Assembly (NCBI RefSeq): GCF_032362555.1
Contig: NC_083519.1
Location: 9,131,501-9,195,500, forward strand
Source of the DNA: Amyelois transitella
Lineage: Eukaryota; Arthropoda; Insecta; Lepidoptera; Pyralidae
Direction: 5' to 3'
DNA length: 64,000 nt
The notes beneath the pieces are model-generated. The model was not told the origin of the DNA. It made no database searches and saw nothing but the letters and a program-made list of their open reading frames with translations. The position numbers were made by a program, and so were the translations under genes. Positions 49,201 to 57,764 of the stretch are shown here, one piece after another; within the stretch, counting starts at the first letter, position 1, and every line of letters starts with the position of its first letter.

Positions 49201-52200
49201 CCAAGTTTATAAGCCTATCCCTTAGTCGCCTTTTACGACATCCATGGGAACGAGATGGAGTGGTCCTATTCTTTTTTTTATCGGTGCCGGGAACCACACG
49301 GCTTAACGTGATATGATTGAAGGTATTCCCCGTTTCGTAGGAGGCGGGTTTCCCCCCGGGCGTGGTGAACATGCTGCCGGGCTTCGGGGACGCGGGCGCC
49401 GCGCTCGTGGACCATCGACACGTCGACAAGATCGCATTCACCGGTCAGTGCTGTCTATACTAATATTATAAAGTCTGTTTGTTTGTTTGTTTGAACGGAT
49501 TAATCTCGAGAACTACTGGTTCGAGTTGAATTTTATATTAAATTGATTGGTTTTGATTTTTAATCTTCATTTTTTCTTTTGACATTCTAAAATTTAAATT
49601 GTAAGTATAATTTGGATCACCCGTGTTTAGTTAAGTAGTTAGTAAGTACTTCAATTCAAACACAATGTAAAAATTGTTAGTGAATAAATAAAAAAAAAAA
49701 AAAAAATTCTTTGTGCGTTGAATAGACCATTTATGCCATTAGACGGCCTCTGTGGCGTAGCGGTGGTACGCTTGTCTGTGACGCCAGAGGTCCCGGGTTC
49801 GAATCCTGGCCAGGGCATGATGAGAAAAGAACTTTTTCTGATTGGCCTGGGTCTTGGATGTTTATCTATATAAGTATTTATTATAAAATTTAGTATCGTC
49901 GAGTTAGTATCTCGTAATACAAGTCTCGAACTTACTTCGAGGCTAACTCAATCTGTATAATTTGTCCCGTATACGTATTCATACATATACATTTGTCGAG
50001 AAAGGCTTTAGGCAATATAACATCACGCTGCAACTATTAGAAGCGAAGAAATAATGGAAAATGTGGAAAAAAAAATTTTCATCCTTGAAGCCATGATTCA
50101 ATGATGCCCAAAATAACTATTTCACGCGGACGAAATCGCGGGCACAGCTAGTATGGAGATATAAACAACCCGAAAAACCAACTCAAAATTAAGAACTATG
50201 AATGGAAGTATGACCTCAAATGACATGTTTTTCTCTTTAGTTTTTAAATTAGGCCAATTAGTAAGAGTCCAACTTTTACAGTCTATGATCAAATAAATAA
50301 TTTATAGGTACATTTATAAAAGCTGTTACATCTTTACTTTTTCTATTTAAAGGACCAAGTAGGGACTTTTCACCCTATAAAAGTACCTACTATTAGGATT
50401 AATTCTATAAAAACAACTATTTAATACGCGAGTTATATTTACATTGACTAACATTCTGGGCGTCTATATATTACTCGAGTTATTCAAGGTCGCCAACTCC
50501 ATTAATATTCTATTCCTGTTCCTGCATTGCATCAACAGAAATCGTATCAATTTGTACCGATATAAAAAAAATTCTAAACTTGTTACGTTCAAACAATGTA
50601 TGGCTTTTTCTTAGGTTTACTTCGTTATTGTGTATATTTTAAATGAGATTTAATTTTATTTCATGTTATTTAGATATTGAGGGGATTCGATATTTAATTT
50701 AAAAGTAGTTTTAAAATAAGAACATCCCCGATAAAATTTGAACTTATCAATACTTAGATAATAGAAGCTTATGGGAACCCCGTAACATTAGTGGATTTAA
50801 AATTTAAATAAAGAACTGTTTAGCCCGCTGCTCCGCCCGTTCGTCAAAAATCGTTTTAGTTTTGTTCCTTTAGGAATTTTTATAAAGATTTTTTTTCCAA
50901 GTTCTATACTGTTAACTGTGAAGAGTTGACAAACAAATGTACTATCGCATTTACAATATGTTGAGATTTTGATATTAGTTGGGACATTTTAATCAATAAA
51001 TTGTTATCTATTCAGGCTCCACGGAGGTGGGTAAGCTGATCCAGCGTGGCGCCGCGGGGACCCTCAAGAGGATCACATTGGAGCTGGGCGGGAAGTCTCC
51101 CAACATCATCCTGGGGGATGTAGACCTTGAGAAGGCTGTTGAAGCTGCGCATACGGCCCTCTTTTACAATATGGGACAATGTTGTACTGCAGGTATGCTT
51201 TATTGCTATGCTTGTGAGAGTCTAGGACCAATTCATTGGCCTGGGATTATAAGTATTTATTAAAAAATATAGTATCGTTGAGTTAGTATCTCGTAACACA
51301 AATTTCGCACTTACTTCGAGGCTAACTCAATCTGTGTATTTTGTCCTGTAGTACGTATTAACTTATGTAGTTTTCACTTTTATTTCATCTTTGCATATCT
51401 GGAAAGGGGTCTCTAAAAGTAGTATCAATTAATATTTCAGGGTCCCGTACATTCGTGGAAGACAAGATTTACGACAAATTCGTTGAGCTTTCGGCCGCGC
51501 GCGCCAAGAGGAGGGTCGTCGGGGATCCCTTCCGCCCTGACGTCGAATCTGGACCACAGGTCAGTTGGTTACACAACTTTATTACATACTAGCTGTGCCC
51601 GCGACTTCGTCCGCGTGGAATAGTTATTTTGACGTTTCCCGTAGGAAATCCGGGATAAAATGTAGCCTATAGCCTTTCTCGATAAATAGACTATCTAACA
51701 GTGAAAGAATTATTCAAATCGGTTCAGTAGTTTCTGAGATTAGCGCGTTTAAACAAACAAAACAAACTCTTCAGCTTTATAATATTAGTATAGATATTAT
51801 ATATTATGTGCCGTGTGCGGTTCCCGGCACCAATACAAAAAGAATAGGACCACTCCATCTCTTCCCCATGAATGTCGTAAAAGGCGACTAAGGGATAAGT
51901 TTAAAAACTTGGGTTTCTACTTTTAAGCGATGGGCTAGCAACCTGTCACTATTTGAGTGTCAATTCTATCATTAAGCCAAAAAGCTGAACGTGAGCTGAG
52001 CCATTCAGTCTTTTCAAGACTGTTGTCTCTGTCTACCCCGCAAGGGATATAGACATGACCATATGTATGTATGTATATATTATATTTATGATAGTGCAGT
52101 AAAATGCAGTTGCTAATAGTTTGAATTTATTTAGTTGCTCCTTTTTTGTATTCACACAGGTAAATTTTTATGTATTTAGTTATAATTAAAGTAGTTAATT

Positions 52201-55200
52201 TAATAAAATAAATTTTGTACGCAATACAATAGTATTGCAGTTATCTGTAAATAATGTGTGTGAGTTTGTTATTTTTTTAAGTAAAAAAGCAAAAACTAAT
52301 GTACAGTCGCGGGGAAGAGCTAATTTTTCACATTGTCTCTATGTATGCGCTAATCTCGAAAAGTTTGAATATATTTTTTACCTGTTTAATATTTTGGAAG
52401 ACGGTTTTCTGAGGAAGTTTTATATCTATAAATGACACCCGTGCGAGTTTGGGGCGGATCGCTGAGTTTTATATAATCTGTGGGCAAGCACCCTGCAATG
52501 TAATCATAATTAATAAGGTTTACTAGTAATTAAAGTGTACTGTAAAAAGTGGTACTGGAATGGAGACCCAGAACTGGTCGCCGAAATGTGAGTAAACCAC
52601 CTATCAGATGGACGGACGATCTGGTCAAGATTGCTGGAAGGAGGTGGATGAGAAAAGCACAAAACCGTGGAGAATGGCGTGCATTACTAGAGGCCTACAT
52701 CCAGCAGTGGATGAATATGGGCTGAAGAAGAAGAACTAGTAATTAATAACACCTGGTACTAATAAATTATTCAAAATGTGTATTCCACAGATCGACCGCG
52801 AGCAACACACGAAGATTCTGCAATTAATAGAGAGCGGCAAGCGGCAGGGAGCGCGGCTCGTGGCGGGCGGCGCCGCGCTCGGCGACGTGGGCTACTTCGT
52901 CCAGCCCACCGTGTTCGCGGACGTGAAGGACGACATGGACATCGCCAGGACTGAGGTACAGGGGCAACACACTCACCATACATCACTACATAGTATAAAA
53001 CAAAGTCGCTATTTTAGTCTGTTTGTCTGTATGCTTAAATCTTTAAAATTACGCAACGGATTTTGATGCGGTTTTTTGTAACAGCTAGAGTGATTCAAGA
53101 GGCAGGTTTTTATGTATAATTTTTTCCGAATTTTGCACCCGTGCGAAGCCGGGGCGGGTCGCTAGTACATACATAAAATCACGCCTCTTTCCCGGAGGGG
53201 TAGGCAGAGACTACCTCATTCACAACTCTATCAGTTAGGCCGGATTTACATTACGAAACTAGTGGCTTAAAATTAGTTTGTAAAAACAAATTTGATCAGT
53301 AATTTCACGTGTAGAGTTTTACAATGCTGCATGCATTTCTTTTGTGAAACTGGAGAAGTTTCGTGCTATGCGCATATTTTTTGTAAAACAAATGTCATGC
53401 AACTAATTTCGTAATGTTAGGCTTTGCACCAATGAACCTGCGCTAAAGGCATTTTTTTATATGCAATTTCACTCCTTAGATACCACAGTCATAAAAAGTA
53501 AGATTTGGCATGAAATCTCTATAAATTGATTAATCCGCCAATTGAATAGATTGACCAAGACTAATTTCGACCGTGGTTGACTGGTTAAAGATGACACGAT
53601 TCAACCTGTAAATTCGCCATAATGACGTGACGTCATTATGGCGTTGCGGTGTGCCGTGCTACGATGGCAGAAGCAACTAGGCTACTTTTACCCCGCGCGA
53701 ATGTTAGTCTTATCATGTCTTATCTGTATATATTAAGGAAAATATTCATTTATTATATAGTACATGATTTTTAATGGAACATAAAGACCCCAACCCCAAA
53801 ACATATAAACAAAAATCACTACCTAATAGTGTTGGGCTAATTTTACTTTTTTTTAAATTATTGCCAGTTCAAATTTTTTATTAATTTTTTATTCCGCAGT
53901 ATGCTAAATTTCTAGTCGAGCAATTTTTTTAATTTATATATTTGAATAAAAATTAGTGAATAGAACTGAGGAAAAAAAGAAAAGAGAATAGAGAATTAAA
54001 CTAAAGAGAAATTCAGTACAAAGGTTGACTGGAAGAGATTGCTTTAGCGATAAGTCCGCCTTTGTACCATCTATATCTGCTTTGTGTTGTTTTGTATGTT
54101 TTCTCTTATGGTGCAATAAAGAGTTTTATCTATCTATCTATCTATCTACAAAGACACTACTTTATTTCTATTACAACAATTACAGCTATATTTGTTAATA
54201 AATTTATTTTATTAATTGATCAGATCTTCGGCCCCGTGCAGCAGATCATCAGGTTCTCGTCGCTGGAGGAGGCGGTGTCCCGCGCCAACGACACCGACTA
54301 CGGGCTGGCGGCCGCCATCTTCTCCAACGACCTCGACAAAGTCAACTATCTGGTGCAGGTATGTAGGTTAGGTTTAGGTTTTTAAAGAATTTATTCTTAT
54401 AAAAAGATTACAATGAATCCAATTACATGAGAAAATAATTTGCAAATATGCTTAAACTAAGATGCAGTCACCGTAATAATATTTTAAACATGGGGAAACA
54501 ATAGACAATAAAAAACATTATCCAGGTAGACTAGATTTTTAATAACTAAAGACTGTATAAATATTGAGTAAAGATATATAATTAATGTAAGTACTTAAGA
54601 AGAAATAGCAGCAGATGAGCATGTATGTGCATGTATGTACAGTGTACAGGCATTTAAATTGACCTATCTATTATAACACCACACCGCTATTTTCATTCTG
54701 TACGGCTCCGCTATTGACATACTAAGCGCAACGTAAACGTAATTTATTTTATATCTTACTAGTTGTGCCCGCGACTTCGTCCGCGTGGAATAGTTATATT
54801 GGGCATTATTGAAGCCCTCAAGGATGAATAATTTCCCCCGTTTTTTTCACATTTTCCATTATTTCTTCGCTCTTAATAGTTGCAGCGTGATGTTATATAG
54901 CCTAAAGCCTTCCTCAATAAATGGTCTATTCAACACAAACAGAATTTTTCAATTCGTACCAAAAGTTCCTGAGATTGGATTGGATTGGATATAATATTAG
55001 TATAGATATGTTTTATTATATTACATACATACGTCACGTCTATATCCCTTACAGGGTAGACAGAGCCAACAGTTTTGAAAAGATTATTAACCCACGTTTA
55101 TTGTTATTTAATATTTAAGTTGTATTTTCATTATAAATTCTGCCCGCGGTTTCGCCCGCATGGAATACTGGTACATGTGTCTAGATTCAGGCTTGTTTTA

Positions 55201-55584
55201 GGCTTAATGAAGTCATACAGCTGAATGAGCCATTTCAGCCTTACCAAAGTTTTCTACCCCGCAAGACGTGATTATGAGAACAAATGAATGTTATTCTAGA
55301 CTGTTTGCGGAGATGAAGCATTTTTTTGTTGCTTTTCGTGTAACTCACCAAGATTGGTATTAGAATTTTATCCGGAAATGAACCAATAACCAAAAACAAT
55401 ATCCCGTCCGCAGGCGATCCGCGCGGGCACGGTGTGGGTGAACGACTACAATGTATTCGGCAACCAGGTGCCCTTCGGCGGCTGCAAGCAGTCGGGCGTC
55501 GGCCGCGAGAACGGCCAGTACGGGCTGCACAACTACACCGAGGTCAAGGCCGTGGTGGTCAGGCTCACGGAGAAGAACTCTTAG
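37263..55584 (+). CDS. Aldh: Mitochondrial aldehyde dehydrogenase (ALDH2-like), complete
   Basis: NAD-dependent oxidation of acetaldehyde and other aldehydes to acids in the mitochondrial matrix. Exons: 37263-37364, 37942-38090, 38554-38650, 44783-44951, 46996-47144, 49341-49443, 51016-51192, 51441-51559, 52791-52955, 54224-54358, 55414-55584. Phases close at 1,536 nt, 511 aa (human ALDH2 517). The N-terminus [17 protein letters not shown] is basic and acid-free, like a matrix presequence. Landmarks: '[20 protein letters not shown]', '[16 protein letters not shown]', '[12 protein letters not shown]', '[11 protein letters not shown]' (general-base Glu, about 279), '[14 protein letters not shown]' (nucleophile Cys, about 313), '[20 protein letters not shown]' and '[18 protein letters not shown]'. 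Introns 3 and 4 hold many retroposons. Intron 5 carries tandem copies of the exon-5 tail. Confidence 0.96.
37620..37840 (+). repeat. Degenerate R1 copy
   Basis: 'cccatggatgtcgtaaaagg' and later 'gtcagctctgtctaccg' are recognisable R1 pieces in ALDH intron 1. The middle is eroded. Confidence 0.5.
39426..39685 (-). mobile_element. R1 SINE-like element
   Basis: Full-length reverse copy: 'acatatggtcacgtttatat', 'cttgaaaagactgatcggcc', and a head 'ttggtgccgggaaccacacg'. Confidence 0.85.
39748..39916 (+). repeat. R1 copy lacking its 3' end
   Basis: Starts 'gatgccatgtggttcccggc' and stops after 'aagccgaatagctgg', without the (TATG)n tail. It forms an inverted pair with the copy at 39426-39685. Confidence 0.75.
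40371..40475 (-). repeat. R2 3' fragment
   Basis: 'acataaaatcacacccctt' then 'cccggaggggtaggctgata' and 'gcatacttctttcgctttat', matching the R2 LINE end, with a small internal deletion. Confidence 0.7.
40482..40531 (-). repeat. R1 piece interrupted by RTE insertion
   Basis: 'aatcaagtctatattcctcg' then 'cggggtagacagagacaaca' is the R1 tail region in reverse. It is followed at once by the RTE target site. Confidence 0.65.
40534..43512 (-). pseudogene. RTE endonuclease/reverse transcriptase ORF with one in-frame stop
   Basis: Starts [13 protein letters not shown], then the endonuclease ('[13 protein letters not shown]', '[13 protein letters not shown]', 'VVQCYAPTN', '[12 protein letters not shown]', 'NQIDHLAIS', 'DSDHHLV') and the RT ('[20 protein letters not shown]', '[16 protein letters not shown]', '[11 protein letters not shown]', '[19 protein letters not shown]', '[13 protein letters not shown]'). 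865 codons are open until TAA at 40915-40917, right after '[11 protein letters not shown]'. The same frame then continues about 125 codons through the typical C-terminal domain ('[18 protein letters not shown]', '[15 protein letters not shown]', '[14 protein letters not shown]') to the element end. A single nonsense change separates it from an open ORF. Confidence 0.9.
40546..43914 (-). mobile_element. Complete RTE-clade LINE with 14-bp target-site duplication
   Basis: A 3,369-bp insertion bounded by the exact direct repeat 'cattcagataacat' at 40532-40545 and 43915-43928. It encodes one endonuclease/RT ORF on the minus strand. About 400 bp of 5' leader begins with a G-run, and there is almost no 3' UTR: the element ends in short AAGTC-type repeats. 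This is the expected RTE architecture. It sits in ALDH intron 3, antisense to the gene. Confidence 0.9.
44584..44775 (+). repeat. R4 repeat, intact copy
   Basis: 'gcgacccgccccggcttcgc' then 'acgggtgcaaaattataaat', 'accttcctcttgaatcact' and a terminal 'tttatactatgttgtgatat'. Its 3' edge lies about 8 bp before the AG of ALDH exon 4. Confidence 0.85.
44955..45118 (+). repeat. R5 dispersed repeat, copy 2
   Basis: Same sequence as the reverse of 8290-8445 ('ctgcagtgcagtttgttacc', 'ggcagtaaacttagttttaa'). It begins within 10 bp of the ALDH exon-4 donor and is followed by AT-rich ATTTGAA repeats. Confidence 0.8.
45165..45415 (-). mobile_element. R1 SINE-like element
   Basis: Reverse copy from 'acgtctatatcccttgcggg' to 'aatggtgccgggaaccacat', with a small insertion near the core. 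Lies in ALDH intron 4. Confidence 0.85.
45603..45861 (-). mobile_element. R1 SINE-like element
   Basis: Reverse copy with CATA tail, 'atgatgacgtctatatccat' and a head 'atggtgccgggaaccacacg'. Lies in ALDH intron 4. Confidence 0.86.
46398..46672 (-). mobile_element. R1 SINE-like element, left arm of inverted pair
   Basis: Full reverse copy ('catatagtcacgtctatatc' to 'gtgccgggaacaacacggca'). It faces the plus-strand copy at 46719-46983 across about 46 bp. Confidence 0.88.
46719..46983 (+). mobile_element. R1 SINE-like element, right arm of inverted pair
   Basis: Full forward copy ('tgccgtgtggttcccggcac' to 'gtgatcatatgtatgtatgt'). It ends 12 bp before ALDH exon 5, so its tail abuts the polypyrimidine/acceptor region. 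Confidence 0.9.
47145..48257 (+). repeat. Tandem array carrying exon-5 tail copies in ALDH intron 5
   Basis: Directly after exon 5 come 99-bp units (starts of the shared 'agtcgctcaagggatatt' at 47154, 47253, 47352, 47451), then four 165-bp units and a truncated one. Each 165-bp unit is a 99-bp intronic part plus a 66-bp copy of the end of exon 5 (original 47079-47144). Exon-tail copies are at 47541-47606, 47706-47771, 47871-47936 and 48036-48101, all apparently identical to the exon, plus a partial at about 48190-48237. Every copy keeps the AAG|GTGCGC donor but has no AG acceptor at its left edge; 'atactaaac' just upstream resembles a branch point. Confidence 0.94.
48258..48601. mobile_element. 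344-bp MITE with 47-bp inverted repeats
   Basis: Terminal arms 'ttgtactctgccgcaacgcc' onward (48261-48306) and their reverse complement at 48554-48600 match over about 47 bp with two differences. A 9-bp direct repeat 'tcggtaaag' flanks the element (48249-48257 and 48602-48610). It has no coding capacity. It interrupts the last unit of the exon-tail array, so it is younger than the array. TSD length suggests a Mutator-like group, but this is not proven. Confidence 0.85.
48710..48800 (+). repeat. R1 5' fragment
   Basis: 'atgccgtgtggttctcgaca' and 'cggatgtcgtaagaggcaac'; diverged and lacking the rest. Confidence 0.7.
49041..49304 (-). mobile_element. R1 SINE-like element
   Basis: Full reverse copy ('acatatgatcacgtctttat' to 'tcggtgccgggaaccacacg'), ending about 36 bp before ALDH exon 6. 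Confidence 0.88.
49535..49706 (+). mobile_element. A-tailed insertion in R3
   Basis: About 170 bp ending in a run of 15 or more A inside an otherwise continuous R3 copy. Probably a retroposed sequence. The source is not recognised. Confidence 0.55.
49744..49975 (+). mobile_element. R6 tRNA-derived SINE
   Basis: Head 'ggcctctgtggcgtagcggt' with B-box 'gggttcgaatcc', then the same body as the 36142-36376 copy. Inserted into R3. Confidence 0.88.
51242..51355 (+). repeat. R6 SINE fragment, body only
   Basis: 'ataagtatttattaaaaaa' through 'gagttagtatctcgtaacac' to 'aggctaactcaatctgtgta'; the tRNA-like head is absent. It lies about 50 bp after ALDH exon 7. Confidence 0.8.
51589..51797 (+). mobile_element. 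R3 repeat, well preserved
   Basis: 'actagctgtgcccgcgactt' through 'gtagcctatagcctttctcg' to 'ataatattagtatagat'; shortly after ALDH exon 8. Confidence 0.87.
51808..52078 (+). mobile_element. R1 SINE-like element
   Basis: Full forward copy, 'gtgccgtgtgcggttcccgg' to 'gacatgaccatatgtatgta'. Confidence 0.88.
52555..52740 (+). mobile_element. LINE 3' end fragment (C-terminal ORF)
   Basis: Plus-strand frame from about 52582 reads '[20 protein letters not shown]' and '[16 protein letters not shown]' before TGA at 52723-52725, then GAA repeats. This is a characteristic LINE C-terminal tail, 5'-truncated, in ALDH intron 8. It is a different family from R2. Confidence 0.75.
52998..53166 (-). repeat. 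R4 repeat
   Basis: Reverse copy, 'gtataaaacaaagtcgctat' to 'gaagccggggcgggtcgcta', followed immediately by an R2 fragment. Confidence 0.85.
53163..53236 (-). repeat. R2 3' fragment
   Basis: 'acataaaatcacgcctcttt' then 'cccggaggggtaggcagaga'; only the last ~70 bp of R2. Confidence 0.75.
53615..53643. repeat. 29-bp palindrome with CRE-like centre
   Basis: Perfect 14-bp arms ('cgccataatgacgt' and its complement) around one base, with TGACGTCA overlapping the centre. Lies in ALDH intron 9. It could be a bZIP-type binding site or a remnant palindrome; no further support. Confidence 0.6.
54763..55008 (+). mobile_element. R3 repeat
   Basis: 'tagttgtgcccgcgacttcg' to 'ataatattagtatagat' in ALDH intron 10. 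A short R1 tail (55022-55100) follows. Confidence 0.82.
55022..55100 (-). repeat. R1 3'-end fragment
   Basis: 'acatacatacgtcacgtcta', 'acagggtagacagagccaac' then degraded sequence. Confidence 0.7.
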
Positions 55585-57764
55585 GGAGTGTTTAGTGGTA
55601 GTCTAGTGGGTTGAGGGAGGTCGTGGAAGTTTGAGTTTTTTCGGGTCGAGCTTTTAAGTGTGTGGATGTATCGAGATAGTTTTTTTTTTTTTTAATGTTA
55701 ATGTAAGGTTCAGGACGGTAGGTGTAGTTAAGGAATATGATAGAATTGCTTATATTATATACATGATGTATTTGTATTATTTTCTGAATGTGGTTAAGGC
55801 ATGATTTTGATAATGAATTCCTATAGAACTCAACGTCTCATACACAGGTGTGAACATGAAATCGCGTTTTTTTTTTTCAAATTGTTGTGGAAATTTGTAG
55901 GATTTTATGTGCATGTGCAATAAATAATAATGTATTTTTTTATATAAACTAAACATATTCTTAATTTTTACATGAGAATGTGGTGGCACAAAAGTAAGCA
56001 AGGTGCTGTCTATTGTTAAATGATTGAGATGTCTTCCAAATATCTGATATAAAAAATATTGAAAAAAATAACCTATGTTATACAAATTAAATTTGTAATA
56101 GTATATTTTTACTCCTACGTTTTTTTTTTCAGTGCCATTACAAACTCATATTCCAGTGTTTTGCTACATATATTTGCAATAAAACATCAAAATTAAGTAC
56201 AAAGTTTTATTTAACGGTAAGTCTAAAATCAACTACACATCTAATAATAGATTATTTGTTAAAATCGAAACTAGAAATAACGTGATACATCTTTAAAAAC
56301 TTACACATAATGCAAGAGAAAAGAACAGTAAAATAGAAGTACCCACGCAAGGCAACAAACACCTTTGGTTTCTAAATATATTTTTAAAATCTATAGAAAC
56401 AGTGTACATTATTAAAATATGCGAAGTTCAGATAAAATAGTGCGAGTATTATAAGAACCTTTGGAAGGTATACTAATCTAAAAATCACAAAAGTGGAATG
56501 AAATGTGCCACTTAAACTAATAATCACATAGCCTTTGTATAGGTAAAAAAAAATCTTAATATAAAACTGGCAGACGACCGAATTCTCAAACGCATTTTGT
56601 ACAAATCATGCCATCTCTTGTCTCTTACATAGTCATCTTCGTTTTTAGATAAGCAAATTGTTTAGGAAATCTGAACAAAATGCTTTTGAACTTCGGACGT
56701 GTACAACAAACAATATTTGAGTTTAAATGCGAGCTGAGACGGAATGATGGCAATCGTAATGGATTCGTAACATGAACATTTTTCTAAAACAAATCTTTTT
56801 CAAAATGCTTCAGTTAAAAAAATTGGGTGGACATCTCTTTTCCTATTGTTCTCTTGGCACCATAAGCATAATGTGTAACTATTACAAGCTTTGAGTAGGA
56901 TGTCGTGATGTTTGTTACGAATTCATTTTAAAAAGTGCTAGAGTTTTCAACAAACGGTAACTTTATGTACAGCGCCCTGCGCTTATACGCATTTAGCGAG
57001 GACAAACTCTTGTGCTAATACTTTTTAGAACGGTAAGTAAAATTGCCAATATATGTAAGTTGATCTCTTTTAATATATGGAGAGTTATGGTCAACTTATA
57101 TATAGTAAATTTTTAGACATAATTCAATCGAAAACAATGAATCAATCATTGATTATTTTCTTTAAAGGAATCATGGATGAAATCTTTGCAGTTATTGATT
57201 TTCACAATTAAATTTCCCTGTATGGTATTTATGAAATAACTAATTAATATTACAACCTTATCTTTGGCTATAAATTAAAGGACGGATTAGTCTCAAATCA
57301 ACATTATGCACGTTAGCTTTGTACTTGTCAGATTGTCATGCAGTCTCTGTTGCGGTAATTAGCAGTCAATGCTAATTGTTAATATTATGCAAGTCTAAAG
57401 TTGTGCTAGTGACGATCAACTAGTCAAAAATTTTAGTTGGTAAACAAATATTCAATATTTGGTTTCAAGGCCTTAATTAATATTCATACAGATTTTTTTT
57501 TATTAACTGTTTTATGTAACTTGTTAAAAACAAAAGTTTCTGACTTATCATAACATTTTCAAACGACAAAAATTCTTTTACAAAAAAAAATATATCTCAA
57601 AATATGCAATATGTTATCGTTAATCGTTTGGATTTCTTCGAATTAAGTCAAAAAACGATTTGTCAAAAATCGGATACGCAACACGATTAATATTAGTTCT
57701 GACAGTTAACAACCAATTAGTATAACAATGAAAATCATTCACAAAATATCAACCAAATGAATCA
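55585..57764. other. 3' UTRs and gap between convergent ALDH and unrecognised gene
   Basis: AT-rich, without a convincing ORF. The left part is the ALDH 3' UTR, with AATAAA at 55919-55924 and 56178-56183. The right part is probably the 3' UTR of the minus-strand gene. No mobile element was recognised here, unlike most other non-coding stretches of this size in the window. Confidence 0.65.
56178..56183 (+). terminator. Candidate poly(A) signal of ALDH
   Basis: AATAAA about 600 bp past the stop. An earlier one at 55919-55924 is an alternative. Confidence 0.5.

Larger units (their letters stand above)
49453..50155 (-). mobile_element. R3 repeat with two nested insertions
   Basis: R3 pieces at 49453-49534, 49707-49741 and about 49976-50155 form one reverse copy ('ctatactaatattataaagt' to 'cgcggacgaaatcgcggg'). 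It is interrupted first by an A-tailed sequence (49535-49706) and then by an R6 SINE (49744-49975). Lies in ALDH intron 6. Confidence 0.8.

Noticed and set aside
49744-49820. tRNA gene
   Set aside because: Same SINE family, inserted in an R3 repeat.
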